Source of the DNA: Mariniblastus sp.
Lineage (GTDB): Bacteria > Planctomycetota > Planctomycetia > Pirellulales > Pirellulaceae
DNA: 64,000 nt
Assembly: GCA_029251085.1 (NCBI GenBank)
Contig: JAQXDZ010000065.1
Coordinates: 91,428-155,427, forward strand
Direction: 5' to 3'
Of the stretch, positions 10,166 through 19,000 are shown one piece after another. The stretch's first letter is position 1. Every line of letters begins with the position of its first letter. The translations under genes were made by a program, and so were the position numbers. The notes below the pieces were generated by a model. The model saw nothing but the letters and a program-made list of their open reading frames with translations, was not told the origin of the DNA and searched no databases.

Positions 10166-10207
10166 GAGCCCTTTCGTGTGGACTCCACTGAAAGGGCTCG
10201 AATCTTT
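10166..10207 (+). terminator. Intrinsic terminator-like hairpin after the EF-hand gene
   Basis: The 10-bp perfect stem GAGCCCTTTC / GAAAGGGCTC (10166-10175 with 10190-10199) is followed by AATCTTTTT. On the opposite strand the sequence after the stem is TTCTCGTTTG, so it may also weakly stop the convergent ankyrin gene. Confidence 0.65.
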
Positions 10208-10231
10208 TTCATTGGGAATTCGTAGCTTTGG

Positions 10232-10273
10232 TTTTGCGCGACTGGTTTCGCGCGACCGGTTTTGCGCGACTGG
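10232..10273. repeat. Three tandem copies of a 14-bp unit
   Basis: Units at 10232, 10246 and 10260. The first and third are identical (TTTTGCGCGACTGG) and the second differs at two positions. The array lies directly after the stop codon of the minus-strand ankyrin gene. Its function is unknown. Confidence 0.85.
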
Positions 10274-10275
10274 TT

Positions 10276-10791
10276 TTATTCAGTTGCCGGACGTTCAATC
10301 TGATGCTTCTGTATCAATTCCTGCATCGCCTGTTGCCGCTCAGGGCACTCTGGCCATTGGTCAAAAATTGTCTCTCCCAGCGGAGTGGTATAAACTGGAA
10401 TCGCTCCCGCCGAAATCAAAGCATCAATCAATTCGGCGTTGCCATCGTAAACGCAACAATGAATGGCATTAAACCGAATCTCGCTTCCGACATTTGGGTC
10501 GGCCCCATAAGCCAGTAAAACTTTTGCCGTCTCTGTCTTTTCCAAAACGCATGCATCGAGTAACGGGGTGTCGTCAAAGTCATTTCGACGTTCCGGGTCG
10601 AATCCTTGCTGCAGCAAGAACTCGACGTCCGACGGAGTCCCCTCGAGCGTCAAAAAATGTAACGCGTTCTGCCCTAAATCCACCGGCGTAGTAAACAGTA
10701 TCGGATGCACTTGAAGTAACCGACTAGCCTCATCGCGATTGTTTTTAACTGCTTCAATGAACTGGCCGACCAGCGATTGATTCTCGACCAA
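10276..10791 (-). CDS. Ankyrin-repeat protein
   Basis: The protein has 171 residues and no signal peptide. It contains about four ankyrin repeats, recognisable from GQNALHFLTLEG, DDTPLLDACVLEKTETAKVLLAYGADPN and FNAIHCCVYDGNAELIDALISAGA. Ankyrin repeats mediate protein-protein contact, so this is probably a small cytoplasmic binding protein with an unknown partner. The start is TTG, supported by an AAAGGGAG ribosome site about 8 bp upstream. It stands alone between two convergent or divergent units and has short tandem repeats on both sides. Confidence 0.85.
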   Translation of the reverse strand: MVENQSLVGQFIEAVKNNRDEASRLLQVHPILFTTPVDLGQNALHFLTLEGTPSDVEFLLQQGFDPERRNDFDDTPLLDACVLEKTETAKVLLAYGADPNVGSEIRFNAIHCCVYDGNAELIDALISAGAIPVYTTPLGETIFDQWPECPERQQAMQELIQKHQIERPATE

Positions 10792-10940
10792 AATAACACT
10801 CCCTTTAAAACACGACTACCAACATGATCGTGTGCATCCTCGCTTAAGTAGTTCACATCGAAAAGACCGCCACTGATTATCTCCGTGCAACTGACGCCAG
10901 TGACTTGAAATCTGGGGCTGTACCTCTTAGCCCAAGGCTA

Positions 10941-10980
10941 GATCAAACTGAATTGGATCAAATTGAACTGGATCAAACTG
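10941..10980. repeat. 15-bp tandem repeat, 2.7 copies
   Basis: Units start at 10941, 10956 and 10971. GATCAAACTGAATTG is followed by GATCAAATTGAACTG and then a partial GATCAAACTG. It lies in the promoter-side region upstream of the ankyrin gene. Regulatory binding or simple slippage expansion are both possible. Confidence 0.8.
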
Positions 10981-11177
10981 GGGCCAACTAAACAACACCG
11001 TTTGAATCCAACTGTCCGATATTTGGGATCTCAACATGGCCCGAACAGTCGAAAACAAGGTCTTAAAAAATAATTCGTTCACCGCTCCAAACAGGATTAC
11101 CAAGTGTCGACTTTGGTAAATCGACAACCCTGATTTAAGAGCCGAAAAGCCGAACGAATGGAACCAAAACGAACCTG

Positions 11178-11201
11178 CCCCTCCATTGAGGGGTTTCTTT
11201 T
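11178..11201 (+). terminator. Terminator-like hairpin with no obvious gene in front
   Basis: A 6-bp stem CCCCTC / GAGGGG with loop CATT is followed by TTTCTTTT. It is 154 bp upstream of the subtilase start, in the same direction. It could end an unannotated small RNA or act as a leader attenuator. Confidence 0.4.
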
Positions 11202-11354
11202 GGGAGACTATTTATCGCGATTTCTCGCACTGCTCTGCCGCCACCGGCAAATTTGTTTTGTGTTTTTCTTGACACTCAGAAAATTAACGCCAAATTCAGA
11301 GAACCCTTGGGGAAGGCTTTTCACCAACACATTTGAAATTTTGGAGCAGCAAAC

Positions 11355-14300
11355 ATGAAGCTAGGCAAACGACTGAACCGACGTAAGCAGGGCAATTCAA
11401 AACTATCAGTTGGTGACGCCTATGAGATTTTAGAACGCAGAAATTTGCTGGCGACTTACACCGTCGATTTTAGCCAACTCGCACCGACGGATTATTCGAG
11501 CAGTGAAATCTTGGTTCGCTTCCAAGACACTGTCTCTGTCGACGAACTCCAAAAGATTAACCACGTCGAATTGATGAACCACAATGCAATCCTCTCTGCA
11601 TCTCTTGGAGAAGGATTTCGTGCAGACGGCCAGCTGTTTGAGATCCCAGTCAACGCCGGTCAAAGCATTCCCGATTTGATTGATTACTACAACTCTCTTG
11701 ACGCCGTCGAGTTTGCCGAACCCAACTACTTAATGGAATCCACAGCAGTCCCCAACGATCAGTACTACGGGTACCAGTGGGGACCGCCCAACATCAACGC
11801 AGAATCCGCTTGGAATACGCGGACAGACAGTTCTTCAATCATTGTCGGTGTCATCGACAGTGGCGTTCAGTATGATCACCCGGACCTGCAACCCAATATC
11901 TGGACCAACAGCGGTGAAATCGCAGGCAACGGAATTGACGACGACAACAACGGCTACGTCGATGATTTCTACGGCTATGATTTCGACAATGATGATAGCG
12001 ACCCGATGGACGACAATGGACATGGAACTCATGTCGCTGGAACGATTGGGGCTCAGGGAAATAATTCAATTGGTGTCGCCGGCGTGGGCTGGGATGCGAG
12101 CTTGATGTCGCTAAAAGTGATCGGCGGGGGAAGCAATGCTGATGTCGCCCGAGCCATTGATTACGCAACAGACAACGGAGCAAAGATCACCAACAACAGT
12201 TATGGCTATGCCGGTACAAATGTCGGAGGCAGTAGCGTGATGTCTGCCGCGATCGGCCGCGCTAAAGATGCGGGAGTCCTTTATGTCGTCGCCGCTGGCA
12301 ACTCGCGATCTGGAACCCCAGCGTCTGATATGGATGGCAGCTTCAACTCCTGGCCAGCTGAGTACAGTAAAGTTCATGACAATGTAATTACGGTCGGTGC
12401 GATCGATGAAGGTGGAGCTTTCGCTTCTTACTCACACTGGGGAGACGAATCAGTTCAAATTGCTGCACCAGGGACCACGATAGCCAGCACCTATACGAAT
12501 GATGGTTACGTTTACTTGTCGGGAACCTCAATGGCTTCCCCGCATGTTGCCGGTGCTGCCGCGCTATTATGGGCCGAACGGCCTGACATGTCTTATCTCG
12601 AAATTAAAGATGCCATTCTCAATAACACGCGGGCTGAGCACCTCGACCTTGTGACCAATGGCGTGCTTGATTTGGGGCTCGCAATGACAGCAATCACCAG
12701 CTCTACCAATTCGCCACCAGTCGCGGTCAATGACACCGCAACTGTCGATGAGGATTCCTTTGTCGCTGTCAACGTCCTTCAAAACGATTCCGATCCGGAC
12801 AATGACACGCTTTCGGTTCAATCCTTTACGAGCCCGTCGAGTGGATCAGTTTCTGCCAACAACGGCATTTTAACCTACACGCCGGATGCTAACTTCAATG
12901 GAAGTGACTCATTCAATTACACCATTAACGATGGAAATGGAAACACGGACACGGCCACTGTCTCGATCACGATAGACGCGGTCAACGATAATCCAGTCGC
13001 TAATGATGACACTTCGGTCACCAACGAAGACAATGCCGTTGTAGTTAACTTGATTTCAAATGACACTGACATCGACGGCGATGCCTTAACCGTTAATTCT
13101 ATAAACCAACCTGCCAACGGCATCGTCGTCAACAACGGTAACGGAACGGCCACCTACACTCCGGCCAGCGGTTTCTTTGGAGTCGACACCTTCAGCTATA
13201 CCATCACCGATGGAAGCCTAACTGATTCAGCGAACGTTTCGGTAACGGTCAATGAAGTCGTCGACGACGATCCACCTGTGGCGAACAACGACAACGCTAT
13301 CGTTGATGAAGATGCACAAGTAAATGTCCCAGTACTCGGAAACGACGATGACCCGAATGGCGATACGCTCGCAATCGATTCTTTTGGACAAGCTTCCAAC
13401 GGTACCGTGACTCAAAACAATGATGTTTTGATTTACACACCCGACGCTGATTTCAATGGCTCTGATTCATTCAACTACACGATCAACGACGGGAATGGCA
13501 ATACTGATACGGCAACCGTCTTTGTCACCATTAACGCGGTAAACGACAATCCAGTTGCCAACAACGACAGCGGATCTACGGACGAGGATGTTCCCGTCAT
13601 TGTCGATCTCGTTGGCAATGACTCCGACATCGACGGAGATTCACTCACCATTGACTCGTTCACCCAACCGACCAACGGCGTCGTCACGGACAATGGCGAT
13701 GGAACCATCACCTACGCTCCTGGTTCCGGATTCTTCGGAAGTGATTCGTTTACCTATACGGTCACCGATGGAGACCTGACCGATTCGGCAACCGTTCAGA
13801 TCACAGTCAACGAAGTCGGGGGAGGTACATCGGAAATTGGGTTCTCGGGCACGGCGATTGACGTGACTCATGTTTGGAAAACTATCAACCTCCCTGTTAG
13901 CTTCACCAACCCGGTCGTTATTGCGGGTGGCTCAACTCGCGACGGCGGGCACCAAGGAATTGTCCGAGTGCAAAACGTCACCTCCAACAGTTTCCAAATT
14001 CGATTCCAAGAATGGGATTATCGAGATGGTCGACACACCACAGAAAACATGGGCTACCTGGTAGTCGAGGCTGGCACCCACACGTTGACCGATGGAACCC
14101 AACTCGTCGCCGGAACGACAACGCTCACCAACGAATCGACTCGAACAATTTCGTTTGGCGATAGTTTCTCGGGAACCCCATTGGTTCTCGCTCAAACAAT
14201 GACCAATAACGATGGAGCAGCGGTGGTCGAAAGAGTCCGCGCTATCACCAATTCGAATTTCAAGATTCAATTCAACGAAGAAGAAGTTGCCGATGGTGTC

Positions 14301-15008
14301 CACGCAACGGAAACGGTTGGTTATATCGCAATTGACCAGGGAGCCGCAGTTTCCGGGGACACGACGCTCAACGCAGTCACTACCGGCAATACGGTGACCC
14401 ATCAAAATTCGACCGTCAGTTTTGGAGATATTGATGGCGCTACCGCACCGGTAATCTTATCCGACATGCAAACGCGTGATGGTGGCGACGCTGCAACACT
14501 GAGGCATCGATCTCAAACAAGTACCAGCGTCACGGTTTGGGTCGAGGAAGAGCAGTCAAAGGATTCAGAACTGAACCACACGACCGAAGTCGCAGGTGTA
14601 CTCGCGATGGAGGCGGGCGTCTTAGTCGCCAACACGCCTTCCTTTATGGCGGGCTCAGCCAATGGCTCTATGTTTGGACTTGGTAACCCGACCTACGCAC
14701 AGCAACTGGCTGGAGCAGGACTCGATGCCTTTTATACGAATTCACAGCAAACAACGGGGCATTTAGGAGATTCCAATTCAGCATTCATGCGACTGGAAGA
14801 TACCATTTCTCAAAAATGGAATTCCGCAATCACAACAGGTGGCGCCCTTGAGACTGCGACTTACGGATTACCAAGTTCATCCTTAGACCTTGGTGACATT
14901 TTAACCTCCAGAGAACAAGACTCCGAAAACAAAGATCAACTTTCAACTGCCGATAAATTCTTTGCTGAGCTCGGCAGCCTCAACCCTTCAGGGACTTGGG
15001 GAATTTAA
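11355..15008 (+). CDS. Large secreted subtilisin-like protease with cadherin-like and lectin-like repeats
   Basis: The protein has 1217 residues. The N-terminus carries the planctomycete LERRNLLA signature at residues 26-33 instead of a plain signal peptide. A propeptide-like region (~35-130) precedes the S8 protease domain: catalytic Asp168 in VIDSGVQ, His223 in NGHGTH and Ser392 in GTSMASPH. Residues ~450-825 hold four tandem cadherin-like/Big_9 modules of ~93 residues, each with a VDEDS/NDSDPDNDTL-like calcium motif. Residues ~830-1110 hold three copies of a module resembling the H-type lectin fold (FTNPVVIAGGSTRDGG and variants). The tail is unrecognised. It is probably cell-surface or secreted. 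An ATG start with GGAG 8 bp upstream is clear, and a strong terminator follows. Confidence 0.92.
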   Translation: MKLGKRLNRRKQGNSKLSVGDAYEILERRNLLATYTVDFSQLAPTDYSSSEILVRFQDTVSVDELQKINHVELMNHNAILSASLGEGFRADGQLFEIPVNAGQSIPDLIDYYNSLDAVEFAEPNYLMESTAVPNDQYYGYQWGPPNINAESAWNTRTDSSSIIVGVIDSGVQYDHPDLQPNIWTNSGEIAGNGIDDDNNGYVDDFYGYDFDNDDSDPMDDNGHGTHVAGTIGAQGNNSIGVAGVGWDASLMSLKVIGGGSNADVARAIDYATDNGAKITNNSYGYAGTNVGGSSVMSAAIGRAKDAGVLYVVAAGNSRSGTPASDMDGSFNSWPAEYSKVHDNVITVGAIDEGGAFASYSHWGDESVQIAAPGTTIASTYTNDGYVYLSGTSMASPHVAGAAALLWAERPDMSYLEIKDAILNNTRAEHLDLVTNGVLDLGLAMTAITSSTNSPPVAVNDTATVDEDSFVAVNVLQNDSDPDNDTLSVQSFTSPSSGSVSANNGILTYTPDANFNGSDSFNYTINDGNGNTDTATVSITIDAVNDNPVANDDTSVTNEDNAVVVNLISNDTDIDGDALTVNSINQPANGIVVNNGNGTATYTPASGFFGVDTFSYTITDGSLTDSANVSVTVNEVVDDDPPVANNDNAIVDEDAQVNVPVLGNDDDPNGDTLAIDSFGQASNGTVTQNNDVLIYTPDADFNGSDSFNYTINDGNGNTDTATVFVTINAVNDNPVANNDSGSTDEDVPVIVDLVGNDSDIDGDSLTIDSFTQPTNGVVTDNGDGTITYAPGSGFFGSDSFTYTVTDGDLTDSATVQITVNEVGGGTSEIGFSGTAIDVTHVWKTINLPVSFTNPVVIAGGSTRDGGHQGIVRVQNVTSNSFQIRFQEWDYRDGRHTTENMGYLVVEAGTHTLTDGTQLVAGTTTLTNESTRTISFGDSFSGTPLVLAQTMTNNDGAAVVERVRAITNSNFKIQFNEEEVADGVHATETVGYIAIDQGAAVSGDTTLNAVTTGNTVTHQNSTVSFGDIDGATAPVILSDMQTRDGGDAATLRHRSQTSTSVTVWVEEEQSKDSELNHTTEVAGVLAMEAGVLVANTPSFMAGSANGSMFGLGNPTYAQQLAGAGLDAFYTNSQQTTGHLGDSNSAFMRLEDTISQKWNSAITTGGALETATYGLPSSSLDLGDILTSREQDSENKDQLSTADKFFAELGSLNPSGTWGI

Positions 15009-15057
15009 GTTAAACCAAAGATTGCTGCCGCAACTCTTTTCTAATTCTGATAAAACT

Positions 15058-15089
15058 AACACCGGACAATTTCTGTCCGGTGTTTTTTT
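15058..15089 (+). terminator. Intrinsic terminator after first subtilase
   Basis: An 11-bp perfect stem (15058-15068 with 15074-15084, core ACACCGGACA) with a 5-nt loop is followed directly by a run of T. It lies 50 bp after the subtilase stop and just before the oxygenase ATG, so the oxygenase probably has its own promoter or depends on readthrough. Confidence 0.9.
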
Positions 15090-15100
15090 AGGAATCTACG

Positions 15101-15811
15101 ATGACGAATAACCACGGGAACTTCATCTCGACGTACGAGGATGCGCTAAGTTCAGAATTTTGCGATCAAATCATCAACAAGTTTGAAGCATCTCCTCAAA
15201 GTCACGTGGCAGGAAAGATCGGAGCGGGAGTCAATGTCGAGAAAAAGGACAGTGTTGATTGCTGCATTTCAGAATATCAAGAATGGAATGAAGTCAATCA
15301 ACAGCTTTTTAATACAACCTTAAAACATTTGACCAAGTATGTCATGCAATACCCGCACTTGGTTTGCGGGGCACTCGCTCCCACAATCCGTCTAAAAAAC
15401 GGAGACATCATCGAAGTTGCTCCCGACAACTTGGACCTTATCCCCGAAGAACAACTCACCGGAATCATCTTGAATTTGTATCGGCCCGGATTCCTTAATC
15501 TACAGAAATACCACCAGGGCAAAGGGGGCTACCATCATTGGCATTCCGAAATTTATCCCCGGGAGAACAATTGCGAAACACTCCACCGAGTTCTTCTGTT
15601 TATGTTTTTCTTAAACGACGTCCAACGCGGTGGCGAGACAGAGTTCTATTATCAGGACGCGAAAATCAGGCCGAAAAAAGGAACGATGGTAATCGCGCCA
15701 GCCGGTTTCACCCACACGCACAAAGGTTCCGTCCCCGAAACAGAAGACAAATACATCGTTACCTCCTGGATTTTGTTTCAACGGTCTGAGCAGATCTTTG
15801 GCAAGCGTTAA
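15101..15811 (+). CDS. 2OG-Fe(II) oxygenase, prolyl 4-hydroxylase-like
   Basis: The protein has 236 residues and no signal peptide. The double-stranded beta-helix core lies at ~140-230. The iron site appears to be the H-S-E triplet in HHWHSEIYP (an HxE variant of the usual HxD) plus a distal His in the stretch GFTHTHKGSV. The usual GGET-F-(Y) turn is present as RGGETEFYY, and the C-terminal EDKYIVTSWILF strand fits the family. Members hydroxylate protein side chains or small molecules using 2-oxoglutarate and oxygen. Its place between two giant exported subtilases invites the inference that it modifies them before export, but nothing in the sequence proves this. The ATG sits 12 bp past the terminator T tract of the previous gene. 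Confidence 0.85.
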   Translation: MTNNHGNFISTYEDALSSEFCDQIINKFEASPQSHVAGKIGAGVNVEKKDSVDCCISEYQEWNEVNQQLFNTTLKHLTKYVMQYPHLVCGALAPTIRLKNGDIIEVAPDNLDLIPEEQLTGIILNLYRPGFLNLQKYHQGKGGYHHWHSEIYPRENNCETLHRVLLFMFFLNDVQRGGETEFYYQDAKIRPKKGTMVIAPAGFTHTHKGSVPETEDKYIVTSWILFQRSEQIFGKR

Positions 15812-16096
15812 CCCCATCTGGGAATGCCATTTTCGCTTTCGATCCACCGACACTTCCCCCTGCAATTTAAGTAGCCAAGAACCGGTACGCGAAATTCTGG
15901 ACTAAGTGTCCCGACACCGAAAAACTCTCAAACACGATTTTTACCGACTTAAAATTGCTTCCCCCACCCCCAACTCTGATAAATCGGTCATTTATTTGAA
16001 CTGTCTGGCTCTTTACGTTACTCTGTTCAACCCCTCCTTTTAGCTACGACCCGTAGCTACTGTCCGTAGTCAACTCCTACCAGCACCGGAACCGCA

Positions 16097-19000
16097 ATGA
16101 AGAAAAAGCGCTCAGGCCAGAAGTCTCGCCAAACCCTCTCAAAACAAGAATTCATGCGTCGCAGACAGCGGAATCGCGACAACAGTGACCTCAATATTGA
16201 TCGCCTAGAGCCTCGCTACCTTTTAGCAGCGTCCCCGTCATTCGTACCCAACGAACTGTTAGTTCAATTTCTCCCCGATACACCCATGGTCGAACGGGAC
16301 ACAGTGCGCGGAATCGCCAACGCAACGCTTACGCATGAGATTCATACGCGAACCATGAGAGCAACCAACACGGGCGTGCTTGAAAGAATCCACCTGCCGG
16401 ACAACATGCCAGTCCATGCCGCAATGAACATGCTCGCCGGCAATCCATTTGTAGTAGCCGCAGAACCCAATTGGATTCACACTGCCGCGTCAGTCAGCAA
16501 TGACCCTTATTACACAAACGGTACTCTTTGGGGAATGAACTCCAACGATACGCCGACAGCGATTGGCCCCAACGGAACAACCAACGCGTATGGAATTCAG
16601 GCTGAGAAAGCTTGGAACGACGGGATGACTGGATCATCATCTGTCGTCGTCGGAGTGATTGATGAGGGATTTCAATACAACCACCCCGACCTCATTAACA
16701 ACGTCTGGGTCAACCCTGGTGAGATCGCGGGAGACGGAATCGACAACGATGGCAATGGCTATGTCGATGACATTCATGGGTGGGATTTCTACAACGACGA
16801 CAATACGGTTTACGATGGAACCGGCGACGACCATGGGACCCACGTGGCTGGAACTATTGGTGGCCAAGGCGGTAATGGAATCGGTGTCGCGGGAGTCAAC
16901 TGGGACGTCACGATGATCTCGGCAAAATTCCTTGGACCAACTTCCGGTTCAACCGCCGGGGCAATTGCCGCGGTAGATTACCTCACTGATCTTAAAGTCA
17001 ATTACGGCGTAAACGTCGTTGCTTCCAATAACTCGTGGGGCGGCGGGGGTTACTCAAGCCTACTAGAAGCCGCGATTACACGTGGTGCCAATGCCGACAT
17101 TCTATTCATCTCAGCAGCGGGCAATGCGAACGCCAATAACGACTCGGGAGGTTATTACCCGGCAAACTACGATACAACGGCTGGAGCTGGCTATGACGCC
17201 GTTGTTTCAGTTGCCTCCATTACCAGTTCCGGCGCGAGGTCTAGCTTCTCCAGCTACGGTGCAACCACCGTGGATATCGGCGCACCCGGCTCAAGTATCA
17301 CATCAACGCTGCCCGCCGACACTTACGGATCCTACAGCGGAACGTCGATGGCCACTCCCCACGTCGCTGGGGCAGTAGCACTCTATGCCTCGCAATTCCC
17401 GAATGCGACTGGACAGGAAATTCGCGAAGCAATTCTCTCCTCGGCTACCCCGACACCTTCTCTCGCAGGGCTCACCGTGACTGGAGGCCGGCTTGATGTC
17501 TATGCCGCATTGATGTCAGGCAATCCACCAGGAGTTCAAGTTAACCTTGATGCCGTCGATGCAGATCTCGACGAAGGCGATTCGGGAGTCACCCAATTCA
17601 CGTTCGAGATCTCACTTGATGAACCTGCTTCCTCCGCCACTCCTGTTAATGTAACCTGGGCTGTTGATCTTGCTAACAGCGATGTGGATGCCTCCGATTT
17701 TGTTGCTGGATCAGCGATGTCGGGAACCGTTACCTTTAGCGACCCTCAAAACCCCAATGCGTTAACCCAGACCTTGACCCTTAGTGTCCAAGGAGACTTG
17801 ACGGTAGAGGCAGCCGAAGCATTCGAGGTGGCCATACTTTCAACGTCGCTTGGCGAACTTGGGCGGGACCGGGCTGCCGGCACAATTCTTGGAGACGATG
17901 GCCAAATTGACGGCACCGTCTGGAACGATCTTAATCAAAGCGGCTCCCAAGACTCCGGTGACACTCCCGCAGCAGGTGTTTCGATTTACATCGACGGAAA
18001 CAACGATGGCCAGCTTAATCCAGGAGAGTCTCAACAGATCACCGATGGAAACGGCGGCTACTCATTCCCAGTTAACCCCGGAAGCTACACTTTAAGATTG
18101 GATTTAACCGCCAATCAGGACCAAACCTTCCCAACCATTGTCGCGGGAACCCTTGACCCGGATGAGTATTCACCAGGTACGGTACTAAACAATGTACTCG
18201 CACCTAATGTCGTTTTAAGTGGCGTGGGAGCCAGCGTAACCAATGCTGATGTCACAGCGCTCTCCACTAGCTTCAATTCAACTGGCTCTCTCAGTTTCGG
18301 AAGCTCATGGGGTTCCGGTTACTGGAATACTGACGATGCCGATTTACGTGTCGACTTTGCTAACAATGCAAGTTCCGTCAGTATCGACTTTATCTCGGAT
18401 GACAGCTCAGACTACGGGCATTTGAGAGCCTATTCTAGCGCGGGTGTTTTATTGGATGAGTACGTCACTCAAAACCTCGGAACAGGGGTTGCCGAAACAA
18501 TGACAATCTCCAGAACGGGCAATGATATTGCCTACGTTCTTGCATCAGGACAAAACGGCCAATTCGGTTATCTTGATAATCTTGCCTTTGCAGCAGCGGA
18601 TGATGGCAGCGCAGCGCCGCTCAACGTCACTGTCGGCGCCGAGATTGTGACCCAAAACGATTTTGGTGTTTTCCAAACCATTCCCAATGATCCACCAATT
18701 GCTGACGACGATAATCTAACGATCGCAGAAGATTCCGTTGCCACTACAATTGACGTACTGGCCGGTGATTTTGATCCGGACGGCGACGATCTAACTATTA
18801 TCGGCATTTCAAATGCTTCCAACGGGACAGCCAACATCGCCAGCGACGGCCTATCGGTTAGCTACACACCCAATCCAAACTACAATGGAAGTGATTCATT
18901 TACTTATACCGTCAGCGATGGTAACGGCGGCAGCGATACTGCAACCGTGAATATCACCATCACATCAGTCAACGATAACCCCGTGGCTGAAAATGACATC

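Larger units (their letters stand above)
10792..11354. other. Intergenic region between ankyrin gene and first subtilase
   Basis: About 560 bp between two divergent genes with no convincing coding sequence. It contains a 15-bp tandem repeat (10941-10980) and a terminator-like hairpin (11178-11201) that belongs to no recognised upstream gene. The short open frames here have no family features. Confidence 0.7.

Noticed and set aside
10927..11127. 66-codon minus-strand open frame over the 15-bp repeats
   Set aside because: Its C-terminal residues are just the translated repeats; no other coding signal.
11158..11358. 66-codon open frame ahead of the first subtilase
   Set aside because: It spans the terminator-like hairpin, has no ribosome site or family features, and overlaps the subtilase start.
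11842..12105. Long open frames inside the two subtilases on both strands
   Set aside because: These are shadows caused by the biased Asp/Asn-rich codons of the repeat proteins, with low-complexity translations.
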